Origin: Acanthosoma haemorrhoidale
Lineage: Eukaryota; Arthropoda; Insecta; Hemiptera; Acanthosomatidae
Reading direction: 5' to 3'
Assembly (NCBI GenBank): GCA_930367205.1
Contig: OV884011.1
Span: 42,607,754 to 42,671,753 of the forward strand
DNA length: 64,000 nucleotides
The translations under genes were made by a program, and so were the position numbers. Shown here one piece after another: positions 20,431 through 31,744 of this stretch (the first letter of the stretch is position 1; each line of letters begins with the position of its first letter). The notes beneath the pieces are model-generated. The model was not told the origin of the DNA. It searched no databases and saw only the letters and a program-made list of their open reading frames with translations.

Positions 20431-21196
20431 TATTTGATGATTTCCCGGTTGAAAACTAAAACGTCACGTTTATATCATAACTGCAGCAGTTTAGTTACAT
20501 GCTTTGCGTTTCACGCTTATCAAACATCGCTTAATCTCCGAGGTGGTGAGAATGTTCCGAGACATTCCTCTGACATTTATCCTTCATGGATATTATCCCG
20601 GATAAATATTATTAAAGCTGTATATGTACTTACAACTTAGGTTCCGCTAATTTTGTATCAATTTAACGCGTTAATTCTTATAACAGCATTAATTTTGCTA
20701 CTTTTTATTAAAACCTTGCCAATCTCAAAGGTATGGGTAGATAATTTTTTGTCAATGAATCATTCCTTGCTACGTTATTTATGTTATGGCTAATATTTAT
20801 TGACGATGAGCATGTTTAAAAAATTTTATCTTTAATGTCGAACCCCATTCTTATTTGACCTGCTCCCCTTAAGTTTTAAGATTTCTCAAGTCACTGATCA
20901 GAACCTATTTAATATTTAATCTATTGTGATCGGGGTCTCATTGAAAATAAAAGCGCCAAAAGACAGAAAAAATAATTTTATGAAGCCAACAATAATAGAA
21001 AGCTTGTATTTAATGATGTTATTGATATCATTTTATCATTAGCAAAAGGCATACATTTGAAAATTATCTTTCTACAGCCTTCATGTTTTTTTTTTTTTTT
21101 TTAGATATTTGAAAAAAAACAGTATCAAATAATGAAAACATTTGATGTATAATATTTTAGCCTTTTAAAATTCGTCTTTTTTTTTTTTTTTTGAGG
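20431..21196. other. AT-rich spacer with two poly-T runs
   Basis: No gene supported. Poly-T tracts at about 21087-21104 and 21178-21192 are simple repeats. Confidence 0.55.
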
Positions 21197-21570
21197 TGTA
21201 ACACTATGTCACTAAAAGCCAACAACATATTAGAAAAATAATAATAACTTATGTTTGTGTGCGTCTCCGTTCAGATTTACACTGTCCCCAACGGTGGGGA
21301 GGATAATACTAAAAAAGGTATATATATAGATAAGGGACCTCCAAGTATTCTGACTCAGTATTAACTTATGTCAGCATTTCTCTCCTATATATATCCTCTC
21401 GGCGTGTGACCAAGCGTCATTAACCATCCATTTGTACTGTAACATTATGCTATAGCTCTTAGTTGTTATCACGTAGATTTTCTAACCAGTCGTTGTTCAT
21501 TATTCAATAAAGTTCTTTTGAAAAAGTGATTCATTCGTAGAGATTATTTAATTATATATATATTGTAACA
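21197..21570 (+). repeat. LTR-like segment (TG...CA, TATA, AATAAA)
   Basis: The segment starts TGTAACACTATG and ends ATTGTAACA. It has a TATATATAT at 21386-21394 followed 112 bp later by AATAAA (21506-21511). This compact promoter plus polyadenylation layout is typical of LTRs of about 370 bp. No partner LTR, coding remnant or clear target duplication was found, so a solo or partial LTR is only an inference. A host promoter with a nearby AATAAA would look similar. Confidence 0.25.
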
Positions 21571-21572
21571 TT

Positions 21573-21594
21573 CATGATATTTGAGAATATCATG
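21573..21594. other. Perfect 9-bp inverted repeat (hairpin)
   Basis: CATGATATT-TGAG-AATATCATG forms a perfect stem of nine pairs with a 4-base loop, directly after the LTR-like segment. Its role is unknown. Confidence 0.8.
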
Positions 21595-21727
21595 TCCTGC
21601 AACCTTTCCATCTGGTCAGCATCGTCCCTTTGTGCTCTTAGGAGTGGGGATGAGATGAAGGGCCAGTCTTAGCCTAACAGCCAGAGAGCAAAAACAAGAG
21701 CAAGCTCCCGACTTGGTGGTATCTAAC

Positions 21728-21760
21728 AGAAGAAGAGGAGAAGAAGAAGAAGAAGAAGAG
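21728..21760. repeat. (AGA)n microsatellite
   Basis: Interrupted GAA/AGA trinucleotide run. No other structure is evident. Confidence 0.85.
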
Positions 21761-23539
21761 ATCAACAGTTGGGTTAAACGAAGATCATCGATTGGGTGAT
21801 ATTGATATTGTTTTTTTTTATTATTATGGATCCATTAAAAGAGATTGAGCTCAAATCTCATGTTTTATGTAATTAATTAGTAGTAACTATCCTTGTTCAA
21901 AAGGAATTGAATATTTTTATATAATTTTTGTCAGCACTATTTAAAATTATAATTATTTGTTATAACCATTTTATTTATATACATATATTTCACAATTCCC
22001 AGTTTCTAAATTTATTAATAACTATAACATTAGCCTTGAGATCGGGCGATTCAATCGGGATAATTTCCTATGTCGAAGACATAAAAACAATTTGAATTAA
22101 AGATCTCATGACGGACCTACCAAATTAGTTAAGGTAAATTGATCAAATAAATTAGAAAAATAAATGGTAAAAAATGAGGTAGGTTTCAATATATATATAT
22201 ATATGTATTACATATACGTGGTCCTGGATTCAAATCCTTTAAATAGCAGTGAGTTTTGTTTGACTCAGAGCTCTGTAAATAGAAGTTGTGATCGTTTGAT
22301 TCTCCTTTCTAACTTGGAGTAAATAAGAGCGTAAAACTAAAAATAAATAAGCCGGTTTTACGCAACTGACTTAATTTTATAACTTAAGTTTATTTTCTAC
22401 TATAAAAACCGGTTCCATCAGTGATTTTAATGGCTTTTAAATAGTTACCTCTAAATCATCTGCATACTTCGGATCAGGATATTGCAGAGTGGGTGATGCG
22501 TTACATAAAGAATTCGCCTTGCAAAATTTGCGACTCAAGATTTTTTTTGCTTTGTACAACATTCATGCATTACACTACACTGCAATCAGCTTACATGGAA
22601 GTATCGGTTCTTAGAAATACAGGTTCTGTTTTGATCCGATCTACTGATGTTGCCAACGTAGACGATCGATCTAGGACTGAATACGAATTGACCACAAACC
22701 TAAAACTGTTGAGTGGTCGATGAAATGGTTCTACTCTCTCTGATAATCGTCATTTATCATTGCATGCCTCTAGATGCCGATCTAAATAAGTCTTACTTAG
22801 AAGTTGGAAACTTAGACTTCCTCATAGGCTAAACTATATCTAGAAATGAAAAATCGGCCAGAAAGAACTGTGCTTGGTCATAAAAAAAAAAAAAGAACGT
22901 TAGAATATTATGCAAGAACCTACCTGCCTTAGGAAAAAGAGCAGGCAATGGAGAAAAAAACAGTAATACGTAAGAAGACATTAATTCTATACTTTTTATA
23001 AACATTCATTACAAGAGGAGTTGGTAATCCACTTAAGAAGCTTATAAAGGTTGAAACGTTATGCAGATATTTTTCATTAAATAAATATTGCAACATATCA
23101 AAGGCAAAAGGTTACATATCGCTTCCCCGTCAAGGATGGCCATTTTAATGTAGCTTAGAAACTATTTTAATGTTTATGTCGTAAAAATCACAGGTAATAG
23201 TTAGTTTATAGATAGTCACTAAACATATATCTTTAACATTTCGACGAGGAAATCTTATGGTTCACTCTTTATGTGAATCAAAACAATTCATCCTTACTAT
23301 CTGCTTCGCTAACTTTAGATCAAATTATGAATTTTTGAAAAAATTGACTTCCTAACTTGGATTTTATGATATATTTTTTCTAAATGTTAATCATATAATT
23401 AACAAATGATTAAATATATTGAGATAATGTTAAAGCTATTTTTAGTTTAACATTCTTATAAACGATATTACGACTTAACCTCATCCTAAATTTAAGGTAA
23501 GATTGCTAAACGTTGTATTGTTACTTATAATACATAGTG
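21761..23539. other. AT-rich spacer, nothing recognised
   Basis: Contains a short (TA)n at 22190-22204 and ORFs without recognisable motifs (such as 22493-22723). Confidence 0.55.
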
Positions 23540-24160
23540 TAGCTGCGTTCTCTAGTTTTTTTTTGAATTCTATTTCTCTTCCTGTAACCGAGACACTACG
23601 GTGTTTAGTCTTCCATCTTGGCAAAAGGCACCCACACACGAGACCAAAAAGACAACTAAACAGACGCTTTGGACCACTGTACAGACTATTTGGAAGGACA
23701 TCCCATCTTTGAATATAAAATACATTACTAATCTACAAAGTTATACCAAAGCCAATCTTGACATACGCAATAGAGCTATGGGGTACAAAAAAAATGTCGA
23801 ACATCAAGTGTATCCAATCGAAAGTCCTGAGAACAATAGTTAATGCCCCTTAATACGTCAGCGATAAAACTCCTCATAACGGTCTTAATATACCCTACAT
23901 TCTTGAAATCATCCGCTCCAAGTTCATGAAATTCCATAGTAACCTATCCAACCACACTAAACCCCTATCAGAGTCATTACACTTCGCCACTCATCCCTAT
24001 ATACCTCCTCGGAGACTAAAGCGGCAGTGGCCTCGTGACCTGCTATATATAAGTGACAGTGGGAGTCCTGGCAATGGCCAGTTTCTCCTACCATGTCCTC
24101 ACGCTATTGGTCAGCCCCCACTGCTTTGTAACCGGTGATGCTGACGGGGGAGTATTGTAT
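23540..24160 (+). mobile_element. Jockey-type LINE copy B, decayed 3' fragment
   Basis: Homologous to the C-terminal part of RT and the start of the 3' UTR in copies C, D and E. Recognisable blocks run from GTAACCGAGACACTACGGTG through GGCAGTGGCCTCGTGACCTG to GGCCAGTTTCTCC. The protein frame is broken by several indels, and the sequence is visibly more diverged than the other copies. The 3' UTR fades out near 24160, before the terminal hairpin, and no target duplication could be read. Confidence 0.75.
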
Positions 24161-24270
24161 AATTGGACTAATTGAGTTCCCTGGCACCTGAGCCTTAGAA
24201 AAGGCTAGATCACGAATGCTCCGCTCAATTGGCCGGTATAGCTTGAAAGAGTTTTAGCTACCGTCAGGAG

Positions 24271-24583
24271 GAGTATTTTTTGTGGAAGGAGTCGCAGGAG
24301 GCAGTACAAGCAGCTGTAGTGAAAATTTAAATGGTTTAGGTAAGATCACTGGAAAAGTTATCAGTCAGGGGAAAAAAAAGAAACAGAACTGTGAATAAGA
24401 AATCCAGCTTAACAAAATTACTAAGATTCGTTGGCCAGTGCAGTATACCCATCGGCACCGGAAGACGGAAACTCAGGCTACGAAATACACGATGGTTCCT
24501 CAAATCTGGCAGGGACATACGTGTGGTGGGGTTTTAAAAACAAAGAGGAAAAAAGATTTTACAGCGATATCTTACGCCTCTAG
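24271..24583 (+). pseudogene. Possible decayed Gypsy RT-RNase H fragment
   Basis: One plus frame reads EYFLWKESQEAVQAAV, resembling the RT-RNase H linker of Gypsy elements (W.EE.Q.AF). About 200 bp on, another frame reads HTCGGVLKTKRKKDFTAISY followed by ASR, resembling the GGVL...ISYASR block of RNase H. Stops and shifts lie between. The order and spacing fit, but the match is short and no other domain is present. Confidence 0.3.
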
Positions 24584-24920
24584 ATAAGACCTGTATCTCG
24601 TCCAGTGCACAAGATTCACTTGTCAAATATATTTACGCTCTCTTTCCGATCTATTCTTCCCGGCACACTCAGACAGTAAAAATTAGACGACATTACTTAG
24701 CCCCCCCCAAACATCATTATGGTCAAAAATTGTGCATCCAAGTCTAGTTTTAACAGAGAAGAATCACTAAATAAATTGTTTAGTTGAAATTGACTTATTT
24801 TATTATTATTTATTTTTGTAAGATAAAAGTAAGACGATCATAGAAGTTCGTCACTTGCGGGCTTAAAGAACTTAAGTTAGGAGGATTTGAGTCTAAGTCT
24901 ATTTTCTAGATCCTGGATAG

Positions 24921-25148
24921 ATGGGCAGTAAGCCTCCAGTGAACAGCTCAAGTGGTGAAGTTGGATCTGTTACCCGGAGGATTAGGGATAAGTTCCAGGC
25001 TCCCAACCTTTTCCGCAAACACCGTGTCAAGTCCCCCTTGAAGTTAGAACGTTTGAACTTTGGTCATGGTTTCGATGTAACGGTTTTTATTACATTGAAC
25101 TACATGTGGTATTTGATAATTCTACGCAAGCTAATAATAAACGAATAA
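24921..25148 (+). CDS. Unrecognised small ORF or candidate exon
   Basis: The first 50 codons (to about 25062) have balanced codon use and a basic, serine- and proline-containing product: MGSKPPVNSSSGEVGSV, then RRIRDKFQAPNLFRKH and VKSPLKLE. The last 20 codons look like translated AT-rich spacer. A pyrimidine-rich CTATTTTCTAG ends at 24909 and a second AG directly precedes the ATG, so this could be an exon with a 3' splice site. A clear donor was not seen. The family was not recognised; it may equally be chance or repeat-derived. Confidence 0.2.
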   Translation: MGSKPPVNSSSGEVGSVTRRIRDKFQAPNLFRKHRVKSPLKLERLNFGHGFDVTVFITLNYMWYLIILRKLIINE

Positions 25149-28100
25149 TATAACAACTTCCAATCTAATTAAAACTTCTAGTGTCTCGAGATTTTTGGTC
25201 CCATGAAGGCCTTCCTACATAAAAATGTTTATTTCTTTGATTGTTGCGGTGGTGACTAAATCGTATGTCCACCGAAAAGGATTGAATAAATTTATACAAA
25301 AAGGATTCTTTTTAGATTAAAATGTTAAATATTTATTATTACTCTTAAAATACTTTTTTTTATGTCAATTGTAGTCGTGTAAAACCTACTAATCATAATA
25401 ATAGCCAAAGAAAAGATACACTGTCTGGATCAGGACTAGATATTAAGTAGGCCCAAGTAGCATAACCAGCAATTATTTTATGTAACCATATAAATTAAAA
25501 AAGGATATTTTTGTTTTTTTATAAAAAATATTTGCAAGGATTATGAGTTAATATTTATTTCTTTGTCTATGTAACCTCCTCAAAACAGTATGGTTTGTTT
25601 TTCTTATGAAGTGTATACAAAATGATTTCCATTACAAATCATTTAAATAAATTTTCATTTGCCTTATCTTTGGAAATGATTTTTAACAGAGTTACCCTCA
25701 AATGTAATATTGATTTACCATTTTACAATTTAATTTGTTTTCGCAGAACGGTTACCGATTCGGTACACAAGAGCAGCTGAATATTATTAAGAGGTAATAT
25801 TTACTGGTGGTTCGTTGTATTGATGCTATTCATATTTATTAGTTTAAGTTCTGTACGTAATGGTTTTCTTACATGCTTAGAATTGTATTAGTTTGTATTT
25901 TTTTATTCTGAATTATTTCCTGAAAAGTCGAAACTTCAACTGTCGTTGTAATATCTATATTAAAAGACATTTTGCTGGGGATTCATGCTTTTATGAACAA
26001 CTTTTCGTATATAGTTCGTGTTTAATAAGATCTGGTTTTCTAACACGGACCTTCTCAACACCTATCTAGGTGTTCGGTTCAAATCCCCATCCTGCCAGCA
26101 TATTTTTTCTTTGGTTACATATTACTAATAGTAATTAATTTTTTAGTTATAAATATAGAGTGGATAGTGCTGCTTCATCATTTATTTGATCGGATATGAG
26201 TTGCAAGGAGATATCAACTAAGCAGTGTCACTACGTGTATGTAACATCGCCTTTCTTCGAAACCTCGGGCGTGCCCTTTCTGAAAACGAGTTCTGATCCA
26301 ACGTCAGATAATTATTTTATGTAACCATATTTATAAACATGTTACAGTTACGTTCTGTAGGTTATTTGATCTTCTGCTTTCTTGTCGCCGGTATCAATGT
26401 GCCTGAAATGTGTTGACATAACACATTCCCCTGTATAAGAGCTGTTGGGAATCAATCTATGGCCTTACTCTCGAAGAGTGTTCTACTCACAGAGCTGCCA
26501 ATAACGGAACTAAATCGCACTATAGCAACAGTATGAGGGTTCGAAATGGTGACGTTATTTACAAAATTATGTTTACTTGAATGTTTCCTTACAAAAATAA
26601 AGTCTAACAAAAACTTAGAGGCTTTTCCGTCTAATTTAAAATAAATTTAAGCCGCATTTGGAATAATATCGACAGAAGACATATGGAAAACATATTTTTT
26701 ATGGAATATCTTTCGATGTAGATACGAATCTAAATGTTTTAACTAGAAAATAAATTCTATAACTGATATTTTGACTCTTAATACTTGTTTGATCTAGATC
26801 CTTTCTGCCTTAGTCTCATAATCTCAGCCTTTGTGATTATCCTTTCAATCTTTGTGTCAAGATGTTCGTCCAAAGTAATTGTTAACCTGTTCTTGTGGTA
26901 AATTCACGATTTAACCAATTAAACCAGAAAAGATGTTAAGCTGGGTGCAGGATGATGCTAAGTCCTAATTATATTGAGCGGGAAGTCTTCTGCTTATAGA
27001 AAACCAGTTCTAATTAGAAACTGGTGAGAAAGGGAGTTTTATGACCTTGCGGAAAGACATAGCACAGCTGAGTGGATATATCGTACCAACACATTTTTCA
27101 GTTTGTACTGAAATTGTAGTATTAAGTCGCGATCCTTCTCCCTTCTCCGAGGTCCAGCCTCATCGGGTGGGCGCGGTCGATTTTTCCTCTAACCAGGGTG
27201 ACAGCGGTCTTTTCCGCTGTCCTGTAATGTGTAATGATTGTAAAGTTTTATTTTTATGTAGTCACTTGAAATCTGATGAATTATGACTTTTTTGGCTCGA
27301 AACACGCGTTTGCGTGTAACGTGAGTTTTGACCAAGTCGACAGAACGCGGAAGGGTGTGTAAAAGATAAGAGAAGCTTATCATTTTACGACCGCCTAATG
27401 CGTAAATGATGGTTGGTAAGGGAAAAAAACATTTTTAAGGGTGCAGGTGGTAGTGATTTCTGAAATATGTGTTTTTTTTATAGGTTAGGGGTTAGGTCAT
27501 CCGCGAGGTTGTAGTACATGGGTCTTCTAAGGACTGTCTTTGTCGTTAACTCATTTTTTGGAATATTCGAGGGACTTTTATTAAATTTATTTATCGCAAT
27601 GATTGGACTTAACTTCCTTTAAATACAATGCGACCGTATTTCTTATATATTTGCTCCTTATGATAACGGTCTTGAAAACTATCCAATCTACCTGAAATTT
27701 TGCCTATTTTTAAGGACACCTTGAAAATGGAATTCAAAACAAAATTGAATGATATTCCGAAAAGTTAGTTGGTAGCCAAATATATGAACCATATTTGGTA
27801 GCATTCGAACGGTTTTATTCGTTGAATATATTGTTACAACGTCCGCAAACTATGGAATGTGAAAAATTGCATTGTTTGTTTTCTCTACTAAGGTGGAAAA
27901 TCTTTGAATTTCTAGCCCTCATAGAAATACACTCACTTGACACGAGAACGTGCCCCATATGCACACTTTTTATAATGGTTCATTTTAATCGTAAAATGCA
28001 ATTTCTTAGATTCAATATTTTCCCATTATATGTGTTTCTTATCCTGAGAGCTATATTCCATTTATCCCAAGCAAATAATTTCAATGCTTTAAAGCTCTTT

Positions 28101-29290
28101 GGCCCTGCAGGGAGAGACTTGGTCAATACCAGATCTCCAGAACTGTTTTGTGAGCAACAAAACTTTTTAGTGTAGAACTTAGTGTTTTTTTTTTTCAAAT
28201 ATAGTTAATAAAAAAAGCCATTAAAACTACGATTAATATCGTGTTCGTAAAAAGATTCTGAAGAATGATGTGTCAAAAAATGTAAACTAACACATTGTGG
28301 GAATCAGATCAGAGAAAAACTACTTAACTGGGCTCGACCTTAAGCATATTGTGTGATATGTATTCTAATACGATAGGCTCTTCAACTATCCTTTGTTTTC
28401 TTTTTTTTTTGGAAAAAAAGTTAATGCAACGAAAAATGTATTATTTGCAGTGATTTTCACGCTATTGGTGAGTTGGCGGAGAGGGTAAGGGATCTATATT
28501 TTTTATTTGCGTTAGCGTAATGGTCTTGAATAGATGTTTTACACAATTTCTTCCAAACTAAAAGAGGATTCACCTTCGAAAGTAAAGCCAATATAATTTT
28601 GTCCTCTTTGGTGTCGACGATTGCTGTTCTGAAGATGATCCCATAGACCTGAAATTTCAAACATATATTTAACAACTTTCTCTGTTAATTTTTATATGAT
28701 TTGGTTAAGGCATGAACTTTTTACACTATTAGCACCCCATCTATGAGTGTCAGTGTGGTTCTAACGAATCTCAAAGAGATCGGTTTAAAATACGGATATT
28801 GCTACTTGATACGTATATTTGTCTATTTCAGTACAGTAGTATCAATGGTATATTAAAGAACTGTATTATACTAAAATTAAAATATGCATAAACGGGGAGT
28901 GAAATGAATGAAACTAGAAAGAGAATAAACAATTGATATACTTACTTAGGTGATTATTTTTTGATACTTATAATATATAACTAAAAAAAATAATACTAAA
29001 AATAAAATTCATTTTATAAGGTATTTCGAAATAAAAACATATCAGTCAATTGATGAAATTAATAAATAGATATATGATCTATCTTAGATCCTCGATATGT
29101 TCTAAGATATGAACCTTCGGGGCTCAGGCTCTACTGTCGTGAGGCTCTACGCTCCCAAGAGCATCATATTGCCGGCTGACCATTACTTAGTCATTATGAT
29201 GCATTCGGCCATAATGTTTTTTCCCTCAAACAAAAATGTATAACGTAACTGAAAGAATTTTATGAGCATATGGTTTTTAACAATTTAATC
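25149..29290. other. AT-rich spacer, nothing firmly recognised
   Basis: Over 4 kb. The longest ORF (27795-28175, 126 codons, +) has no recognisable motif and AT-rich codons. A tRNA-like 3' half with AACACC-TATCTA-GGTGTT and GGTTCAAATCC at 26050-26098 does not fold into a full tRNA. A patch at 27120-27240 is less AT-rich and unexplained. Confidence 0.5.
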
Positions 29291-29479
29291 CTACTCGGTT
29301 AATATTCCGTAGAGCTGGGCCATCCTATTCTCTCCACCTCCTAATCCCGGCAATCCCAGCTCATCCTCCACTGGTCCGTATCCGATGATAATCCTGAAGG
29401 AGGAGTGTGGCCTCCGCTTCCTCATTCGCATATCAAGAAGATGGCAATCATACATAATTGGGGGTGGTCTTTCGGCTAT
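29291..29479 (-). CDS. Candidate terminal coding exon, product unknown
   Basis: On the minus strand, an acceptor-like TATACACAG is followed from 29479 by 62 open codons ending in TAG at 29291-29293. The product begins IAERPPPIMYDCHLLDMR, continues with RKRR, then FRIIIGYGPVEDELGLPG, and ends MAQLYGILTE. Codon use is clearly richer in G+C than the flanks, and the frame has no internal stop. A tetrabasic-like RMRKRR could be a proprotein cleavage site, but no peptide family was recognised. The frame has no suitable upstream start, so it would be the last exon of a spliced gene. It could also be a repeat fragment. Confidence 0.35.
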   Translation of the reverse strand: MAERPPPIMYDCHLLDMRMRKRRPHSSFRIIIGYGPVEDELGLPGLGGGENRMAQLYGILTE

Positions 29480-30168
29480 CTGTGTATATCGTATGATTGA
29501 GCGTGATAATCCTCAACTTTGAGTATAGGACGAATGAAACCATTGATTACAATTACTTTTTGGCCAATAGCATGGATCGTAATATAATTTCATTAAAAAG
29601 ATCTTTATAATAATATTTCATGCCAATCATATCATTTACCAGTGCCAAAGCTCATCAATTATTCTTCGTCCCCATAATGAAGCCAAGGGTCTCCATAATC
29701 ATGCCTACTTCTTTAGTACAGTTGTGTTCATTATAGTAATTATACGCTAAAATCGGGAGTTCATTAAGGTATTGATGGATCACACAGCCAAGCCGGTGGG
29801 CCATTAAATAATTACTATCTGCTGTAAAGGAGGGTGGTAACAGGATACGATGTCAGGATTAAATTATTTAATATTTTCATGTTGAACATTACCTCATCAT
29901 ATAGTTAAGCAATTACCTGAATTACGGTTTTGTATTTATTAAAATAAGTGATTATACAGCCAGGGAGAAGAATCCCCTCAAATCATGAAGAGAGGTATAA
30001 TTTTGAGCTGTATATTCTGGTACTAATTGACAGCACCTGTGTTTTAAATCATCCGGATACTTTCAATCGTCATGAATCATGGTGACTTGTGTATTTGTGT
30101 CAGTACGAAGATTTTTTATAATGAACATGAGAAAACATCAACGTTAATTTTTAGTACATTAAATAACC
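29480..30168. other. AT-rich spacer, nothing recognised
   Basis: No supported gene or element boundary before the LINE copy C target duplication at 30169. Confidence 0.55.
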
Positions 30169-30411
30169 ACTAGTCAGATTTGATTGTTAACAACTTTATT
30201 ATGATAAAATTACAATCTGCCTTTACTTAATAGGCAATAAATAATTGAGATAAGTGTTTTCATTCATACCATATTTACAATTCATCATTCGCTCGCACAT
30301 TCATACAATATTTACAGACATTTACAAACAGCCCAGGGGCCCCCCAAGTCCACAAGGTTTGCACGAAGAACGCGAGAGCCACATACGCTCAGGACTCCCA
30401 CTGTTGCGCAT

Positions 30412-30955
30412 TTATTGTAGGTAACGAGGCCACTGCCGTTTCAGTCTCCGAGGAGGATTATAGGGATGAGTGGAGCAGTGCAATGACTGCGCTACGGGAT
30501 TATGGTGGTTGGATAGGTTACTATGGAATTTCATGAATTTGGAAGGGATGAGTTCAAGAATGTAGGGTATATTAAGATCGTTATGAAGGGTTTTGTTGGT
30601 GACGTAATAGGGAGCATTTACAATTGTTCTCAGGACTTTTGATTGAAAGGATTGGATGCGCTTGATGTTCGACTTTTTTGCTGTCCCCCATAGCTCTATT
30701 CCGTATGTCCAGATTGGCTTAAGTATAACTTTGTAAATAAGTAGTTTATTTTCTATTGAGAGATGGGATGTCCTTCGAAGTAGTCTGTACAGTAGTCCAA
30801 AGCGTCTGTTTAGTTCTTGTCTTTTTAGCCTCGTGTGTGGGTTCCATGTCAGTCTTTTGTCGAGATGGAAGCCTAAATACCTTACTGTCTCAGATACGGG
30901 GAGAGGAATATAATTAAAAAAGACTAGCGGACAGGACTTGCGGCAGAGGGTAAAG
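30412..30955 (-). pseudogene. LINE copy C: C-terminal part of reverse transcriptase
   Basis: The minus-strand frame encodes VRYLGFHLDKRLTWNPHTRL, then SHLSIENKLLIYKVILKPIW and TYGIELWGTA. It continues with IQSFQSKVLRTIVNAPYYV and ends about 60 residues later. These blocks are typical of the region after the RT palm in Jockey-clade LINEs. The frame is intact over about 180 codons. The open frame continues into the inserted LTR up to 31062, but those N-terminal residues are LTR translation and not LINE protein. Confidence 0.85.
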
Positions 30956-30960
30956 GTTAT

Positions 30961-31124
30961 TGTCAGCAGGCAAATGATGACGTCACTTAAATTAGTTTGT
31001 CTATGCCTTGTAGAATACATGTAACCTTTGTTTACTGTTACAATACAGTTCTGTTCTAACATTCCATGAAGTCGGTCGTTCTTATTAACACCCTCATTCT
31101 CAATTTAATTAAGTCATTCTTACA
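30961..31124 (+). repeat. 5' LTR of the nested Gypsy element
   Basis: 164 bp starting TG and ending CA, identical to 32471-32634. It carries a perfect TGACGTCA (CRE/ATF-type palindrome) at 30978-30985. No conventional TATA box is obvious. Confidence 0.9.
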
Positions 31125-31142
31125 TGGTGCCGAAACCCGGGA
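31125..31142 (+). promoter_or_regulatory. Primer-binding site of the nested Gypsy element
   Basis: TGGTGCCGAAACCCGGGA follows the LTR without a gap. It is one base different from the site of the unrelated Gypsy element 1 (7131-7148), which suggests both families use the same tRNA primer. The tRNA was not identified. Confidence 0.85.
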
Positions 31143-31210
31143 CCTTTTTATTTTAGTTAGTTTTGATTTATTAAATCCGCGAGTGATAATAACGAAAATT
31201 TTCTTTCGTG

Positions 31211-31744
31211 ATGAGTGGAAACGAATCGGACTCGGCTGTTAGCCTTCGACCTCCTGGACCTTTAATGATTTCCGAGGAATCAAACATGGCAACAGCATGG
31301 AAATCATGGTTACAATCATACAAATGGTTCGCAGAGGCTATAAACCTAGACAAAAAATCGAAAAAAAAAAAAGTCGCAACTTTTATGACTATTATAGGTA
31401 AGGAAGCCTATTCAATTTATGAAACATTTAAGATCGAAACAGCTGATAAGGACAAAGTTGAAAAAATTATTGAATTGTTTGAATCGTATTTCACCCCTAA
31501 AATAAACATTACGTATGAAAGATTGATATTTAATCGCATGACTCAGCAGAATGGACAATCTTTTGATGATTTTCTCACATTAGCGATTAATCAATCCAAT
31601 AAGTGTAATTATTCAACCATGAGGGAAGAATTTTTGCGCGACAAAATTGTAATTGGAACATTACCCATCAAGTATCCAGCCCTCATTTTCCGCGGGCTAA
31701 CGGATTCATCAAAAGATATGTACAAGAAGCAAAACTATTACTAA
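31211..31744 (+). CDS. Truncated Gag of the nested Gypsy element
   Basis: The frame from ATG 31211 encodes about 177 residues: MSGNESDSAVSLRPPGP, then ATAWKSWLQSYKWFAEA, VATFMTIIGKEAYSIYETF, KINITYERLIFNRM and LRDKIVIGTLPI. These are blocks of the Gag of Mag-like Ty3/Gypsy elements in the usual order. The zinc knuckles expected downstream are missing, because from about 31716 the DNA is integrase sequence in a different frame and the last roughly nine residues are out-of-frame translation. Gag up to the junction has no stops, so a truncated capsid-like protein could be made if transcribed. A GTG three bases upstream is not needed as a start. Confidence 0.75.
   Translation: MSGNESDSAVSLRPPGPLMISEESNMATAWKSWLQSYKWFAEAINLDKKSKKKKVATFMTIIGKEAYSIYETFKIETADKDKVEKIIELFESYFTPKINITYERLIFNRMTQQNGQSFDDFLTLAINQSNKCNYSTMREEFLRDKIVIGTLPIKYPALIFRGLTDSSKDMYKKQNYY

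Noticed and set aside
26020..26100. tRNA-like 3' half with a 6-bp variable-arm-like hairpin and GGTTCAAATCC
   Set aside because: No matching acceptor or D arm, and the T stem does not pair beyond GG/CC. At most a tRNA-derived relic.
27795..28175. 126-codon plus-strand ORF
   Set aside because: AT-driven composition, no motif, no splice or promoter context. Compatible with chance in AT-rich DNA.
30956..31062. N-terminal residues of the long minus-strand ORF over LINE copy C
   Set aside because: This part is a translation of the inserted LTR and does not belong to the RT.
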